Assembly (NCBI GenBank): GCA_002633025.1
Contig: NMRB01000279.1
Coordinates: 146,773 to 210,772, forward strand
Direction of reading: 5' to 3'
DNA from: Notospermus geniculatus
Lineage: Eukaryota > Nemertea > Pilidiophora > Heteronemertea > Lineidae
Length of the DNA: 64,000 bases
Shown: piece after piece, positions 48,971-59,540 of the stretch
Numbering within the stretch: the stretch's first letter is position 1
Layout: each line of letters starts with the position of its first letter
Program-made: the position numbers and the translations under genes
The notes under the pieces: model-generated
Databases searched by the model: none
What the model was told of the DNA's origin: nothing
What the model saw: the letters and a program-made list of their open reading frames with translations, nothing else

Positions 48971-50150
48971 AGAGACCTGAAAAAAAAATGTTATGACAAG
49001 TCTTGTCCCTCCAGGTTGTTGTCAAATTTAAGAGTATCAACTCCATTGACAAGAGACAACACAGTGAGTCATAGTCTGAAATAAATTTTGCAAATTTCAT
49101 GAAGGCATTGCCATCTTAGAGCTGTTCACATCTGATGACATTCATAGATAACTTTGTCATTAACTGGAATTGAGAATCCCACTCATATTGACTGACTCTT
49201 TGAGAAATGCAGAGAGTATGTGTGAACCTTGAAGTTGATGTGATTTGTGTAGCAACACAATCAGAGGGCTTCTGTACCAAGAGAGGAAGAAGAATCTGGC
49301 GCCAGAGAAAATGCAAAACCTTCAACAGAGAAAAGAAAGACCCGACCTGCTCCTGGCAAGGAAGATTGTGGATGAGGGATTTATCAACTGTGAGTGGTGG
49401 GATGCATCCCTGAGGAAAAATGAGAAAGGGGCAAGGGTGGGGAGGTGAAAGGAAGAGGGGAGAGCCATTGTTGAGTGGAGGTGAAAATGCTGCAAACAGA
49501 CACTGGATGGATCTGGAGTGAGTCCAATATTCACAAGATCGTAACTCCAGCAATTAACAGAGCCATCTACAAATGTCATCATCAATGAACAACTCATCTG
49601 AAAGGAATGCTTTCATAAAAGTCACAAATTCATTTCAAGACCAACTGTGAAGCTAAGACAACCAGCTGTCAGCTGAAGGCAGGAAAGGCTGGATGACCCA
49701 GTCTAACTTGGAATCAATCTTGTAGCTCTGACTGATTTTCTTGTTCAATACCATCTCATGGTTCTCTTGTAGCCAGATTGTCAAAGTTTCAATCCACTGA
49801 CTTGATTCTCGGCAACATCATCTTTGGATTCTGTCCTTGGCCAGTACAGAAAGTTGTCTTCTTCAGGTGGCATATGGCAGAGACAAGATCCGCAGGCGGG
49901 GGCAATGAGCCCAATTCTAACCATACATACTAACCTTACATGTGTATTCCCTTATCTTAAATTCTTCACCCCAAGGGATTGGACTCCCACCAAGTCTCTC
50001 CAGCAATATACAATCCTCAGTGACATGGACACCACACTGGCCTCCGCTCCATCTCTGGTGTATGTAGCACTGTAGCAACTGCCGTCCACTCCATCCCTGG
50101 CAAGGCAAACAACATCATCTCACCCGTCTTTGTGCTGCAACTTTAAACCA
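48971..50150. other. Non-satellite spacer between satellite blocks
   Basis: No gene recognised. Its last part (about 49930-50150) shares a second repeat with 51290-51560 (CAGTGACATGGACAC, TGTAGCAACTGCC, CTCCATCC words in the same order), so the satellite blocks are followed or preceded by a second repeated module. Confidence 0.5.
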
Positions 50151-51280
50151 CTGAAAAACTAAGGTGAGAATTGGATACCAGTAGCTGAAAAAGAAGATGT
50201 TAGATTCTAGGCCTGGTTGGTCCAGGTACTTTCAAAGCTAGGCTGGACCGTCCAGCAATGCAAGTGTGTGTCTTCCTCCCCAGAACGTTAAGCTGGGGGG
50301 CAAATCCGAGTCGAACTCCTCATGGGTGCCAGTCTCCTTTCTGCTGTTTCTGGAAAACTAAGGTGAGAATTAGGCAGCTGAAAAAGAAGACATTAGATTC
50401 TAGGCCTGGTTGGTCCAGGTACTTTCAAAGCTAGGCTGGACCGTCCAGCAATGCAAGTGTGTGTCTTCCTCCCCAGAACGTTAAGCTGGGGGGGGGGCAA
50501 ATCTAGGTCGAACGCCTCATCGGTGCTGGTCTCCTTTTTGCTGTTTCTGAAAAACTAAAGTGAGAATTAGATGGCTGAAAAAGAAGACATTAGATTCTAG
50601 GCCTGGTTGGTCCAGGAACTTTCAAAGCTAGGCTGGACCGCCCAGCAGTGCAAGTGTGTGTCTTCCTCCCCAGAATGTTAAGCCGGGGGGCAAATCCAAG
50701 TCGAACTCCTCATGTATGCTATTCTCCTTTTTGCTGATCCTGGAAAACTAAGGTGAGAATTAGATAGCTGAAAAAGAAGACATTAAATTCTAGGCCTGGT
50801 TGGTCCAGGTACTTTCAAAGCTAGGCTGGACCGTCCAGCAATGCAAGTGTATGTCTTCCTCCCCAGAACGTTAAGCTGGGGGCCAATCCAAGTCGAACTC
50901 CTCATGGGCGCTGATCTCCTTTCTGCTGTTCCTGGAAAACTAAGGTGAGAATTAATAGCTGAAAAAGAAGACATTAGATTCTAGGCCTGGTTGGTCCAGG
51001 TGCTTTCAAAGCTAGGCTGGACCGTCCAGCAATGCAAGTGTGTGTCTTCCTCCCAAGAACGTTAAGCTGAGGGGGGGGGGCAAATCTGAGTCGAACTCCT
51101 TATCAATGCTGGTCTCCTTTCTGCTGTTTCTGGAAAACTAAGGTGAGAATTAATAGCTGAAAAAGAAGACATTAGATTCTAGGCCTGGCTGGTCCAGGTT
51201 CTTTCAAAGCTAGGCTAGTTCCTCCAGCAATGCAAATGTGTGTATTCCTCCCCAGAACATTAAGCCAATTCTAGCAATAC
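50151..51280. repeat. ~195 bp satellite array, block 2 (six units)
   Basis: Well-conserved units of the same satellite. In the unit at about 50190-50380 the acceptor-like TCTTCCTCCCCAG ends at 50283 and the donor-like CTAAG/GTGAGA falls at 50362/50363, bounding 79 nt. Poly-G tracts of 6-9 vary between units. Confidence 0.92.
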
Positions 51281-52264
51281 CATACTATTAACTCACCTTA
51301 TTCCCTTACCTTACAGTCTTCCCCCAAGGGGTGGGACCCCACCAAACATCTGGCAATGTAGTGACATGGACACTACTCACTCCCCTCCATCCGTGGTGTG
51401 TGTAGCAACTGCCATCTCCTCCATCCTGAAGGGCAGATGTCAGAGCATCATCCCATCCATCTTTGCACGGCAACTGATCCCCTCCATCCTTGGCACTGGC
51501 AGCAAGGAGCTGGTTGGGTGGGTCGTCCCTTCTCACATCCGCTTCTGTTCTGCCACTCTTGTTTGCTATTTTTAGTTGTTATGAAGTGCAATGAAGATTA
51601 TACAATTAGCAAGTGGTGTTTTATTCAAAACCAGAAAGTTGGAGGTACATGTCTTTTTGGAGAATTTTGCCACCACTGATTTGTCTAATCTTCTAATGGA
51701 CCTGAAATTCCAAGCTAGGCCTATCATCATGAATGAATGACATTGATCAAAATTTGGAATTGGAATGACAAACACAGGGATCAAAGTTAATATTCTGAAA
51801 AAGCAGATTTTGATCAAGAGGCAAAAATCAAGCCGCACACAATACAAAATGCTTTAGAACATTAATTTTTTTGGTCACACAGGGCAAAATCCAGGTCGCA
51901 TTTTAGACCAAATGGTCATAAACTTTGAACCCTGAAATATAAAATGCATGCTGTATGAAAGTGAAAGTAACAAACAACTACATCTGGATCATTGAATACT
52001 AGTACTGTACTCCATCAGCTGGCTAGGAGTAGGAAAATTCGCAAGATTGGAATGGAAAGTCACTGACTAAAGTGACTTGATTGATTGGCAAGGGTCATAC
52101 GACACTTGAAGGATGTCTGCATAGCTAGCCCTAGCTTAGCATACGGTACATTATTCAATCTGTCAAAACTAAAAATGGTGATTTTCGTTTGGCTTTTCCC
52201 AGCCAGACGAGTTAGATTGTCAGCAGCCGAGTCTCAGATTCGGAGAGTCTGATCATTGCAAGAA

Positions 52265-53007
52265 ACACGTCATGTGATATTGCAAAAGATTTTGTTTACC
52301 ATGTACTTCTAATGTAATAGTAGAGTATGTGATTTTAGGCCCGAGTTGTGTAAATAGTAACACTTAAGTTATTTCTAGAACCGAATTTTATGTTGATGCA
52401 AAATATAATGATAATAAAGATACTTGTTATGATTTTAGAAAAAAGTGTAGTTAACATTTGTATAGAGGAATCCCACTGACGATTGTGACGTCACTGCCGC
52501 GACGAGATGCCGCCATGCTGGACGTCACGTCCAACGCATTCGTAGCTTCAGATGACGTCCAACATGGCTGACGTGCGAATTATGACGTCAATGATGACGT
52601 CACGTGAAGTTCCTCTATTGAGCGATCGAGTCAAAGACTCCCTCAACCCCTGGTCATTGTGTCACTGAACGTGTCATCCCCTGATATTTTTCCTGAGAAG
52701 ATTTTCTTCCCCATGGACTTTGTCCGTGGAAATTTTGTCACCAAGGACTGACTCTTACATGTAGTCTAAGTAAAGTGGTCCGAACAAGTGGAATTCAGTA
52801 TGCTCCTTAAGTTGTGTGGACCACTCATAATCACCCTTATATTTGAGACACCTCCAAGGCAGTCTTAACTTACACCACAGTCGAGTGGAAGAACGTGGGA
52901 ACCAATCAGAACACCTGTTGCTTACTAAGGAGTGGAATGATTGGCTGATGGGAAAGGTGATTGAGGGTCAGCCTTATCTTAACATAGAGGATACACGTCC
53001 ACGATTT
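52265..53007. other. Copy 2-specific insertion, left part; no recognised gene
   Basis: Holds the TGACGTCA-rich inverted repeat at 52463-52622 and a 67-codon frame at 52843-53046 (RHLQGSLNLHHSRVEE...) of unknown nature that runs into the foldback element at 53020. Confidence 0.45.
52463..52622. mobile_element. Short inverted-repeat element carrying clustered TGACGTCA sites
   Basis: The ends ATAGAGGAA and TTCCTCTAT are inverted, and GTGACGTCAC-type words occur in both arms. At least six GACGTC cores lie within ~160 bp. Non-coding. Confidence 0.5.
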
Positions 53008-54305
53008 GCGGTTCATAAGCAGGTTCGGGACCAAGTCATGATCTAGCGACTGTATGCTATTTCAAGCGACCGTCGCTATTTCTAGCGATTTTGACGTCAT
53101 CTGCGCTAAAAATAGATACATCCGTTGTTGTTGTCGGTACCCATTCCGCCCTTGCCTGAACCTGCACCTCAACATTTCGAGTTAATCACGGCTTATCAGA
53201 TCGCCAGCCTCGTGTCGCGGCCAAATTATATCAATATATCATACAACATGCTAAAAAAGTGTTCTAAGGGGTAGGCCCGGCCGCTCAAAAGAAGAAAAGC
53301 ACAGGTATTGCTAGGATCTATCGACAGTGTCCAATGTACAGCAAATGTACAACAAATGTACGTGGGTATACGGAAGTGGCATGGGACACTCAACTTCAGG
53401 CAGAGATTTCGGTCCTTTCCCGCTAAATATCACATGCGGAGACATTGACTTTGACTAAATACATCTATAAAGATTTATTTGCCATCATTAACAACTTTCG
53501 CAAGTCTCTTAATTTCTTCGCAGAGGAGTTTTTAATGACCAATACCAAGTCGAGTGTGCAGTGCACTGTGGAGAAAAACTGTACGCTGGCGACATCTGGT
53601 AATTGTTGTCGAAGTTAAGCTGTAAAATTATGTTCTATTGGCCACCAGCCAGGTCATATGGGGGTTTTAGCCAATCACATTCACTGTCACAAGAACGCCC
53701 CGGCTGTAAACATGGTTAAATCACATGTGTTTGCATGATACTAAAAATAGCAACAAATGACGTCAAAATCGCTAGAAATAGCGACGGTCGCTTGAAATAG
53801 CATACAGTCGCTAGATCATGACTTGGTCCCGAACCTGATAAGAAGACCGGAATAGGCCTACACCGAAATACGCCGGAATACGCCGAAATATCGCCGAAAA
53901 CACAATCAAAAAGGTTTAATTTCACTCTTATGCTGTAGCTATGATATGGATACGAGGCAGAATAGTCTATAGAGCAAGAAGATCAGCCTCAAAATTCACA
54001 CAGTCAACTTTAGAAACACCGCATCAGGTGATTTCGGCCGGCGGTCGCCATCTTGGATGCGTGTTTGAGGTTAATCCAATATGGCGGCGGTCGATCGCCG
54101 AAACACACTTCGGGCGAAGTTTCTGTTCGAATGGTCCTATATCGAGATTGATATTGTACATTTTCGCATTGGACTGATAGATATATTGTCTCACTACTGT
54201 ATAATAGTGAAAAGACGCCTTTTAACCCTGTTTTTCGGCGATATTTTAGTGTATTCCGGCGTATTTCGGTGTATTCCGGTGTATTCCGGTCTTCTTACGA
54301 ACCCC
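53008..54305. mobile_element. Outer foldback element split by a second element
   Basis: The left end GCGGTTCATAAG and, after the inner element, AAGAAGACCGGAATA...ACACCGAAATACGCCGGAAT pair with the right end ATTCCGGTCTTCTTACGAAC. Arms exceed 90 bp with tandem TACGCCGGAA-like words. Without the inserted inner element the unit is about 475 bp. The interior has GGCGGTCGCCATCTTGGATG and a short ATGGCGGCGG frame, not recognised as a gene. Confidence 0.7.
53020..53837. mobile_element. Inner 818 bp foldback element with 5 bp target duplication
   Basis: The ends CAGGTTCGGGACCAAGTCAT and its reverse complement form arms of about 85 bp that continue through GATCTAGCGACTGTATGC and AGCGATTTTGACGTCAT. ATAAG directly flanks both ends (53015-53019 and 53838-53842), the expected mark of insertion. 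The ~650 bp interior has no recognised open frame. Confidence 0.85.
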
Positions 54306-54684
54306 TGTTCCATTCCATCAATCATCATCATCAACATTCATTTTAACATTCAATTCACACTGTCACTGCATATGTAGCCGGCCCTATGTAGGCTAGCCTG
54401 TGATTCGATGAATCATTGAATGACCTGCATGCATACATCTACTCCTACATAGGTCAGCCTACATTCACGTACATGTCTGTGTACATTAGTCACTGCATGT
54501 ACACAGAAGCCATTTCATTTGTCTTCTTTTCGCGAGTTCTTTCTGCGCAGAATTTTTACGCATATTTTAGGAAGCAAAACGGCAACGCCCTCACTCAAAA
54601 TGAAACCAGGGAAGCAAAGGGTAATCGATGTATCAAAGGGAACAATCAAATTGCACAAAAGACGACAAATTTGAGCGATTTTAC

Positions 54685-54735
54685 CTTGTAAAAGACCCCA
54701 TTCGGGCCGCAAACTTCGACGACGAGATCGTCCAT
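54685..54735 (-). pseudogene. FXR1: Orphan second copy of FXR exon 1 (intact)
   Basis: The 51-nt exon encodes the same 17 residues ([17 protein letters not shown]) as exon 1 at 39674-39624, with the same GTAAAA donor. No second copies of exons 2-13 exist in the window. It is either a useless duplicate, an alternative first exon that could splice to exon 2 at 38003 across ~16.7 kb, or the second allele placed in tandem by assembly. Confidence 0.85.
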
Positions 54736-55693
54736 TTTGGATTATACAAAGCATCATGGGAAATTTTACAAGGCATCATGGGAAATTTCATAAAAGGTAA
54801 ACATGAAAAATGATTTACCTGTCTTTAATAATGTATTTAAAAAGTTTAAAGTTTGAGAAAAGGAGAATAAACTGATGTTTGATAAAAATCTCCTCTTCAA
54901 CATATTTTTGTGAAATAAAATGAAAAATTTTTTCCCATGAGGCCATAGCAAAAATGTCGCTGTCACTTGGCAAAAATTTGCTGAAAACAGCTTATTTAAC
55001 TCGATTTATTCCGTCCAGGTTGGTTATCCTGATCAAACTCTGGTCCTAGAACAAAGATATACTTTCTGTTGAGCCTGTCAACCATTGTCTTTGGTGATGG
55101 TTCTTGGAATAAAGGAAAAATATTGACTTTTTGTCTCAAATCTATGGAACTGATCAATGACAATCAATCATCAATCAACAGCTCAACTCCACGAACTCAA
55201 CTTGTCAACAAAAAGTCAACATTAGGCCATGTAAAAAACATAGTTGATTGGCATCCCCTCCCGCCATAGAAATCACCCCTCCTCAAATTTTTTAAAAATT
55301 TTTATTATCAAAAAACCAAAATGAAAAAGTCAACATATAGGCCATGAAAAAAAATACCGGTAGGCCTAGTTAGTTAGCATCCCCCTTCCGCCATTGGCAT
55401 TAAAATCACCCCTCCTCAAAATTTTTTTATTTTCAAAAACCGCCAAAAGTGTGATAAAATCGTAGGCTGGGATGCTTAAATAAAACAACACAGTTTTAAA
55501 GGTTTACTTAGAATTAATAGAAAGTAGTTTTTATTTCAATTCATACCTATTACATTTGGAATTTCCCTCAGATTACCATGGTAACATGCATCTCAAACTC
55601 AATAAAAAATTAAAAAGAACCTCCCGCCCTCCTCAGAAAATTAAGAGTGGAAGGATGCTAACCAACTACTTTTTTACATGGCCTTACATCATC
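54736..55693. promoter_or_regulatory. Second copy of the divergent FXR/PARL promoter region
   Basis: Nearly identical to 39675-40664, including the doubled GCATCATGGGAAAT word beside the FXR ATG and the inverted-repeat element (55223-55686) next to the PARL ATG. Confidence 0.5.
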
Positions 55694-58600
55694 ATGTGTA
55701 GCAATCTCTTTTGCAGGAATTATAATTTGCTGTTAAACAATGGACTCGCGAATTCCAGAAGTGTCCTGTGCAATTCAGAACTTAGCTGTTTTCAAAAGGG
55801 ATATTGTTCCCCGAAGAGATTCATTCGGCAGCCACGGTCAAGATCAAGTCGTTTCGCTCCCAAACCAGAGGTTGAACCCAAACATGGTATAACGGCAAGA
55901 CTCTTGCTGAGGCCTTTAGGATTTACTGTACTGGTGAGTGAAAACAAGTAGCCTAGGCCTAGGCCTAACTTGTTGGAAAACCTTTCCTACAAGTTAGGCC
56001 TACTTAGTCTGATATCATAATTTCAACCGTCTTTTAAAGATGGTAGATTAGCCTATTGCTATTGTCTCTCTTTCCATGGAGCAACTGTTTGATGACGTCT
56101 CTGCAGTTCTGTCTTCTGATTTTGAAATCGTGATCTTGATCTTGATGAAGTATACGTACGGCGACTGACCGTGTACTCATGTATCTTGTCAAAGAAATCA
56201 ATATGATATTTCTTCTCTGTGAATCTCAAAAACGGGAAAACTCCATTCTATTTCAGGTTTCTGGTGCCAGTTTTTCAGGTGCTATAGTATGGAGGCATGA
56301 AAATATCAAAGAAGAACTGCAAAGGTATGCGAATAAGCAGGCTAAAAATAAAAGCAGACATCAAAAACAAGGAGACTGGAGACAGATGGTGAGTTGAAGA
56401 GAATGTGCAACTCGTCAAATGTTGCAACTGGCAATCTAAAATTGAATGGAAAGACCTGATGGTCGGATTTTTTATGTCGGTTTTTGGCTTGTACGTCAGG
56501 TTAAAACTCTCAGTTCAAAATTGTTCAGGTTTAAATGAATGTACCTGTATCAGGTGGCAATTACTTTCTTTAGTTTCGAAAATGTTCCAAACCATTTCAA
56601 CTTTTACTACTGTTGTTACCGGTAATTTCTTTGAATCTAGGGGCTGGAGTTGCTAGATATTTCATCTCCTATTTCTATATTCCAGCTCTATCTACACTGG
56701 AACAGCCTCAGTCCTGGGAATAAGATAGCTGCTGGTATCATAGCTCTGAATGTTGGCGTGTTCCTGTTGTGGAGAATACCTGCTTTTGAGAGCTTCATGG
56801 TCAAATATTTCTGCTCAAATCCTGCTTCAGGTGGGTTAATCTCTGTCCCAGATTAGTATCAAATCATTAATAAGTCTCCCGAGACATTTACAGTAAAAAT
56901 GAATACAGCCACATTTTAACCCTTTTACAGCACCAGATGCAGTTTCATCAAAATTAACAAAACCTGGCCAAATGTTGACACCAACATTTAGTATCGACAC
57001 CAACATTTAGTATCGACCCCTATTTTTTACCTCCCTTCTTTTTTTTGTTTCAGCTGCTCCATGTTGGTCAATGATCGGGTCAATGTTTAGTCACTACTCC
57101 TTCTTCCACTTGGCAGTCAACATGTATGTGCTATGGTCATTTTCAAATGTCATTGGGAGGGTTCTGGGAAAAGAACAACTCTTAGGAGTCTATATGTCTG
57201 CAGGTGAGAACTACCGGTACACAAACCAAATTTAAAAATTATTTTTACTGGTAGCACTAACAAAATATTCTGTTACAGTCAAGGCTGCCATTTTCGCCAT
57301 TCTTTGGCCAAAATCTCCACAAAGACACATTTTTTACTGACATTTGGTGGGTGGCCATCCCTCTGCTAGCTACAGCCCTGGGAATTGAAAACCACAATCT
57401 ACTCATAACTGCATTAGATTGTACAAAGTACCAGAGCAATATCCCTTTAAGCCAAGCCATCATTTGGACATCCCGTACAAGTTCACATTGTTATGCATTC
57501 TGCTGATTATGCCATTTCTCATCTAGGTATGGTGTCGACGTTATTTAGTTACGCAGCTAAAGTAATACGACCGAGCCTTGTGCCATCTTTAGGAGCAGTA
57601 AGTATTATCATCCATTCCAAAATTTCTCTTCAATTCAAGCTTTTGAGTATGACTATGAATTGTCGCTTGTGAGAATGTTTGACTTTGTCATCTGATGCCT
57701 GTGGTGTCAAATGCCATCATACCCCACCTTTATAAAGATTGTCCTTATGCACAGTTTACCATTTTTTAGCATGTCTTCTTCATAGTTTACTGGTTTGAGC
57801 CAAGCTGAAATGTCCTAAGAAGTGAAATATGACTCTTTTTTAGCTCACCGGGGTGAGCTATTGCGATGGTGGTGTGTCCGTCGTCCGTCGTCGTCCGTCG
57901 TCGTCGTTGTCCGTTAGCAGGGCACGTTTTGTAACCGCTGGAGCTATTGATCTGAAACTTGGTACATATATACGCCTAGGTCAGATGACCTATGACACCA
58001 AGTTTCGGTTCGATTCGACTCTCAGCTTGGCCACCAGGTGGCGGAAACCAAAAACACAAAAAGTGCAATAACTCCTGAACTAATGAATGGATCTTCTCCA
58101 AATTTTTATCATAGGTGTATCTAATAAGGATACATAACATATATAACGGGTTTTTGATTTGACCTACTTTTCTAGGTCACAGAGGTCAAAGTTCGACAAA
58201 AGTGACGAACCTGCCCCAGTTTGTCATTATTTCACTGAGTGACTTCATATTTTGCATAAACATGCATTGGAGGGGTACCTTTAAAAATACCAAGTTTCGG
58301 CCCGATTGGACATCCAGTATGGCCGCCAGGTGGCGTAACCTGAAAATCAAGTAAGTGCTATTACTCGGGAACGGCTTGATGCAGAGTGCTCAAATTTGAT
58401 ATTTACCTCCCTCTAGATGACCTTTACATGCACGTCAAATTTCGGCCTGATTTGAATTCAAACAAGGCCACCAGGTGGCGTAACCCAAAAATCATCAAAG
58501 TGCGGTAACTCAGGAACGCCTTAACCCAAAGCGCTCCAATGTGCTGTGTGGCTCCCTGCAGATGACCTTTATGTCCATCTGACGTTTCGGCCTGATCGGG

Positions 58601-59540
58601 CATCCAATATGGCCGCCAGGTGGCGTAACCCGAAAATCATCAAAGTGCTGTAACTCAGGAACGACTTGACCCAAAGCGTTCCAATGTGCTATGTGGTCCC
58701 CTGCAGATGACCTTTATGTGCATGTGACATCCAATATGGCCGCTAGGTGGCATAACCCCAAAATCATCGAAGTCCTACCTGGGAATGAGTTGAACGAGAT
58801 TGCTCATAACTGATATGTACCTCCCTCTGTCATTGGACTATTATGTCCAACCCGGTGAGCACATGGTCCATGGACCATTTCATTTCAGTCAGGAGCAATC
58901 ATGGCAATCTTAGGGGCAACGTGTATCACATTCCCTAATGCACAACTGAGTATAGCATTTATAGGCGACTTGATTCCCCACTCGTTCTCTGCTGATAGTG
59001 TAAGTATCGCAATGAGATGGAATGTTCTTGTCAAAGCTTCTTATGATGTGGAATTCAGAGTCCTGCCATACCCCTCCCTACCTAAAGGGACAAGTATTTG
59101 TCCATTTGCCGTGTAAGTTGCTACAACTCTGTCTTAAATAAAATCAGAATTAGACAATGATATCCTGCAAAGGACGGTATGTATCCTCTATGCTTGATTG
59201 TTGACGAGTTCACTTTTTTTTAAATTTCAGGCCATGAAGTTCTTGATAGTATTTGACACCTTAGGATTATTGCTAGGTTGGAAGTATTTTGATCATGCTG
59301 CTCATTTAGGAGGAATGCTTTTCGGAATGTAAGTCTTTGACACAAAACCAAATGGAAACTGGTCTCAAAATTGCCAACAAATGACTCTGCAACTTAATTA
59401 CGGAGCGAGTCCAGTTGTTGATAGTGTTGATACAGGTGGAAGTTCATTGTGATCCCTGCATGATATACACTCATGTATTGAAAACTTTCCTTTTACCTTG
59501 CAGCTGGTATATGAAATACGGCAGAAAATACATCATGTGA
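55694..59540 (+). CDS. PARL: PARL mitochondrial rhomboid protease, copy 2, complete, 8 coding exons
   Basis: Exons: 55694-55933, 56257-56388, 56686-56830, 57054-57203, 57527-57597, 58889-58999, 59231-59328, 59504-59540; same lengths and phases as copy 1, giving 327 aa. All splice sites, the GASGAIM serine motif and the FDHAAHLGG histidine motif are intact. The few residue differences (for example L to F and A to V near the N-terminus, G to A in KQGKNKS) are outside the catalytic core. Here the frame stays open upstream of the ATG to 55556, unlike copy 1, so the extra N-terminal residues are probably not used. Intron 5 is enlarged to ~1.3 kb by a repeat insertion (57838-58880). Either a true tandem paralogue or the second allele. 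Confidence 0.95.
57838..58880. mobile_element. Dispersed repeat inserted in PARL copy 2 intron 5
   Basis: It begins TTTAGCTCACCGGGGTGAGC with GTCCGTCGTCC repeats and ends near CCCGGTGAGCACATGGTCCA. The middle holds about five tandem units, spaced mostly ~145 bp, with TGACCTTTATGTGCAT, TTTCGGCCTGAT, GCCGCCAGGTGGCGTAACC and ATCATCAAAGTGC. Similar TTAGCTCACC...GTCCGTCGTCC repeats are, as I recall, widespread in marine invertebrates. Absent from copy 1. Splicing should be unaffected because the CATTTCAG acceptor is retained. Confidence 0.75.

Noticed and set aside
46740-51280. CRISPR-like array
   Set aside because: The repeats are ~195 bp head-to-tail satellite units in an animal genome, without unique spacers.
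54081-54377. Frame beginning MAAVDRRNTL as an N-terminal exon of PARL
   Set aside because: It lies inside the copy 2-specific foldback element and is absent from copy 1, while PARL has a start conserved in both copies.
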